Shown: piece by piece, positions 13,080 to 13,928 of the stretch | Layout: the number at the start of each line of letters is the position of its first letter | Numbering within the stretch: position 1 is the first letter of the stretch | Assembly: GCA_946482625.1 (NCBI GenBank) | Contig: CAMLSH010000049.1 | Coordinates: 1-13,928 of the forward strand | Reading direction: 5' to 3' | DNA: 13,928 nt | From: an uncultured Opitutaceae bacterium | GTDB taxonomy: Bacteria > Verrucomicrobiota > Verrucomicrobiae > Opitutales > Opitutaceae | The notes under the pieces: model-generated | Database searches by the model: none | What the model was told of the DNA's origin: nothing | What the model saw: the letters and a program-made list of their open reading frames with translations, nothing else | Program-made: the position numbers and the translations under genes

Positions 13080-13928
13080 ATGCCCGCCGCCGACACCGCT
13101 CCCGCCAACACCTCCACGACTCCGCGCCGTTACACGCGCCCCGAGGTGCTCGCGCCCGCCGGCGATTGGGAATGCGTCCGGGCCGCCGTCGAAAACGGCG
13201 CCGACGCCGTGTACTTTGGCCTCGAACGTTTCAACGCCCGCATGCGCGCGAAAAACTTCACCCAGGCCGACCTCCCCGCGCTCATGGAGTTTCTCCATCG
13301 CCGCGGCGTGCGCGGTTACGTGACGTTCAACACCCTCGTCTTCACCGACGAACTCCCCGACGCCGAAAATTTCCTGCGCGCCATTATCAGCGCTGGCGTC
13401 GATGCCGCCATCGTCCAGGACATCGGCGTCTGCCGCCTCATCCGCCGCCTCTCACCCGATTTTCCGATCCACGGCTCCACGCAGATGACCGTGACCAACA
13501 CCGCGGGCGTAAACTTCGCCCGCGACCTCGGCGCCGAACTCGTCGTCCTCGCCCGCGAAAACTCCATCGCCGAAATCGAAAAAATCCAAGCCGCGCAACG
13601 TGCCGCCTACGAGGCCGCCCTCTCCGAGACAGGGCGCGTTATCCCTAACGCGCCGGCTGGCGACTCGCCCGCGAACCCCGCCTCGCCCGCCCGCCAAGCT
13701 CCGCCCGCCCCGCTCCCGCTCGAAGTCTTCGTCCACGGCGCCCTCTGCGTCGCCTACTCCGGCCAGTGCCTCACCAGCGAATCCCTCGGCGGCCGCTCCG
13801 CCAACCGCGGCGAATGCGCCCAAGCCTGCCGCCTTCCCTACGATCTCTATTCCGACGGCGAAAAGGTCGACCTCGGCGACCGCCGCTACCTCCTCAGCCC
13901 GCAAGACCTCGCCGGCCTCGATGTATTG
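13080..13928 (+). CDS. U32-family protein (RlhA/YdcP type), N-terminal part
   Basis: Open for exactly 283 codons to the window edge, so partial. The N-terminal half is a TIM-barrel-like domain (PEVLAPAGDWECVRAAVENG, 21-40; ADAVYFGLERFNARM; then HGSTQMTVTN, 131-140). The U32 signature follows: EVFVHGALCVAYSGQCLTSE (215-234) and GGRSANRGECAQACRLPY (237-254), with Cys223, Cys230, Cys246 and Cys250 as the expected iron-sulfur ligands. Although named peptidases, characterised relatives act in RNA hydroxylation (RlhA on 23S rRNA, TrhP on tRNA) or ubiquinone synthesis; the GGRSANRG form resembles RlhA. About 40 Ala/Pro-rich residues (170-212) sit between the barrel and the signature, and a perfect 9-bp palindrome lies inside. 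There is no Shine-Dalgarno; the ATG at 13080 is the only good start. Confidence 0.92.
   Translation, partial: MPAADTAPANTSTTPRRYTRPEVLAPAGDWECVRAAVENGADAVYFGLERFNARMRAKNFTQADLPALMEFLHRRGVRGYVTFNTLVFTDELPDAENFLRAIISAGVDAAIVQDIGVCRLIRRLSPDFPIHGSTQMTVTNTAGVNFARDLGAELVVLARENSIAEIEKIQAAQRAAYEAALSETGRVIPNAPAGDSPANPASPARQAPPAPLPLEVFVHGALCVAYSGQCLTSESLGGRSANRGECAQACRLPYDLYSDGEKVDLGDRRYLLSPQDLAGLDVL
13633..13654. repeat. Perfect 9-bp palindrome inside the U32 gene
   Basis: GGCGCGTTA, loop TCCC, TAACGCGCC, encoding residues 185-192 within the Ala/Pro-rich insertion. The same design (nine-base arms, four-base loop) is seen at 7389-7410. Confidence 0.6.

Noticed and set aside
13080..13928. True collagenase/protease function for the U32 protein
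   Set aside because: The family name is historical; the Cys signature and GGRSANRG form point to the RlhA-type iron-sulfur RNA-modification group.

Overview
The window looks like chromosomal DNA from a GC-rich member of Verrucomicrobiota, most likely near Opitutaceae. The reasons are the strong G/C third-position bias, a PEP-CTERM surface protein, an ECF sigma factor followed by a small membrane protein and a protease-less PDZ protein, a FloA/NfeD flotillin operon, and the frequent absence of Shine-Dalgarno sequences before the first genes of transcription units. The taxonomic call is inference from gene content; no rRNA or marker gene is present. I found no tRNA, CRISPR array, insertion sequence or prophage.

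Layout. (1) 1-911, minus strand: a DUF485 small membrane protein and the N-terminal third of a sodium/solute symporter of the ActP type, the classic two-gene transporter pair. The symporter runs off the left edge. (2) 1100-2140, plus strand: a lone inositol-monophosphatase-family protein. (3) 2171-6287, minus strand: a five-gene run made of a ClpP-like NfeD membrane protease, a short NfeD, the flotillin FloA, an unrecognised membrane-anchored protein, and a DgkA/undecaprenol-kinase-type lipid kinase. This is a membrane-organisation operon, and the unrecognised gene is the best candidate for something undescribed. (4) 6431-8298, plus strand: an aldose-1-epimerase-fold protein, a repeat-rich spacer, tatA, and a stand-alone Smr-domain protein. 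(5) 8365-10309, minus strand: an ECF sigma factor, a single-pass membrane protein overlapping it by 4 bases, and a secreted PDZ protein, which together look like a compact envelope-sensing operon. (6) 10579-11823, plus strand: an MFS exporter. (7) 12022-12756, plus strand: a PEP-CTERM protein with an unusual upstream leader and a very good intrinsic terminator. (8) 13080 to the right edge: a U32-family protein (RlhA type) that is cut off by the window and carries an Ala/Pro-rich insertion containing a perfect palindrome.

The most interesting signals are the uncharacterised FloA-operon protein, the sigma/membrane/PDZ operon, a scattered set of short palindromes with 2-5 base loops (three in the 7355-7615 spacer, one before the U32 gene and one inside it), and the leader of the PEP-CTERM gene. 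I saw nothing that amounts to a defence system or other dramatic accessory island.
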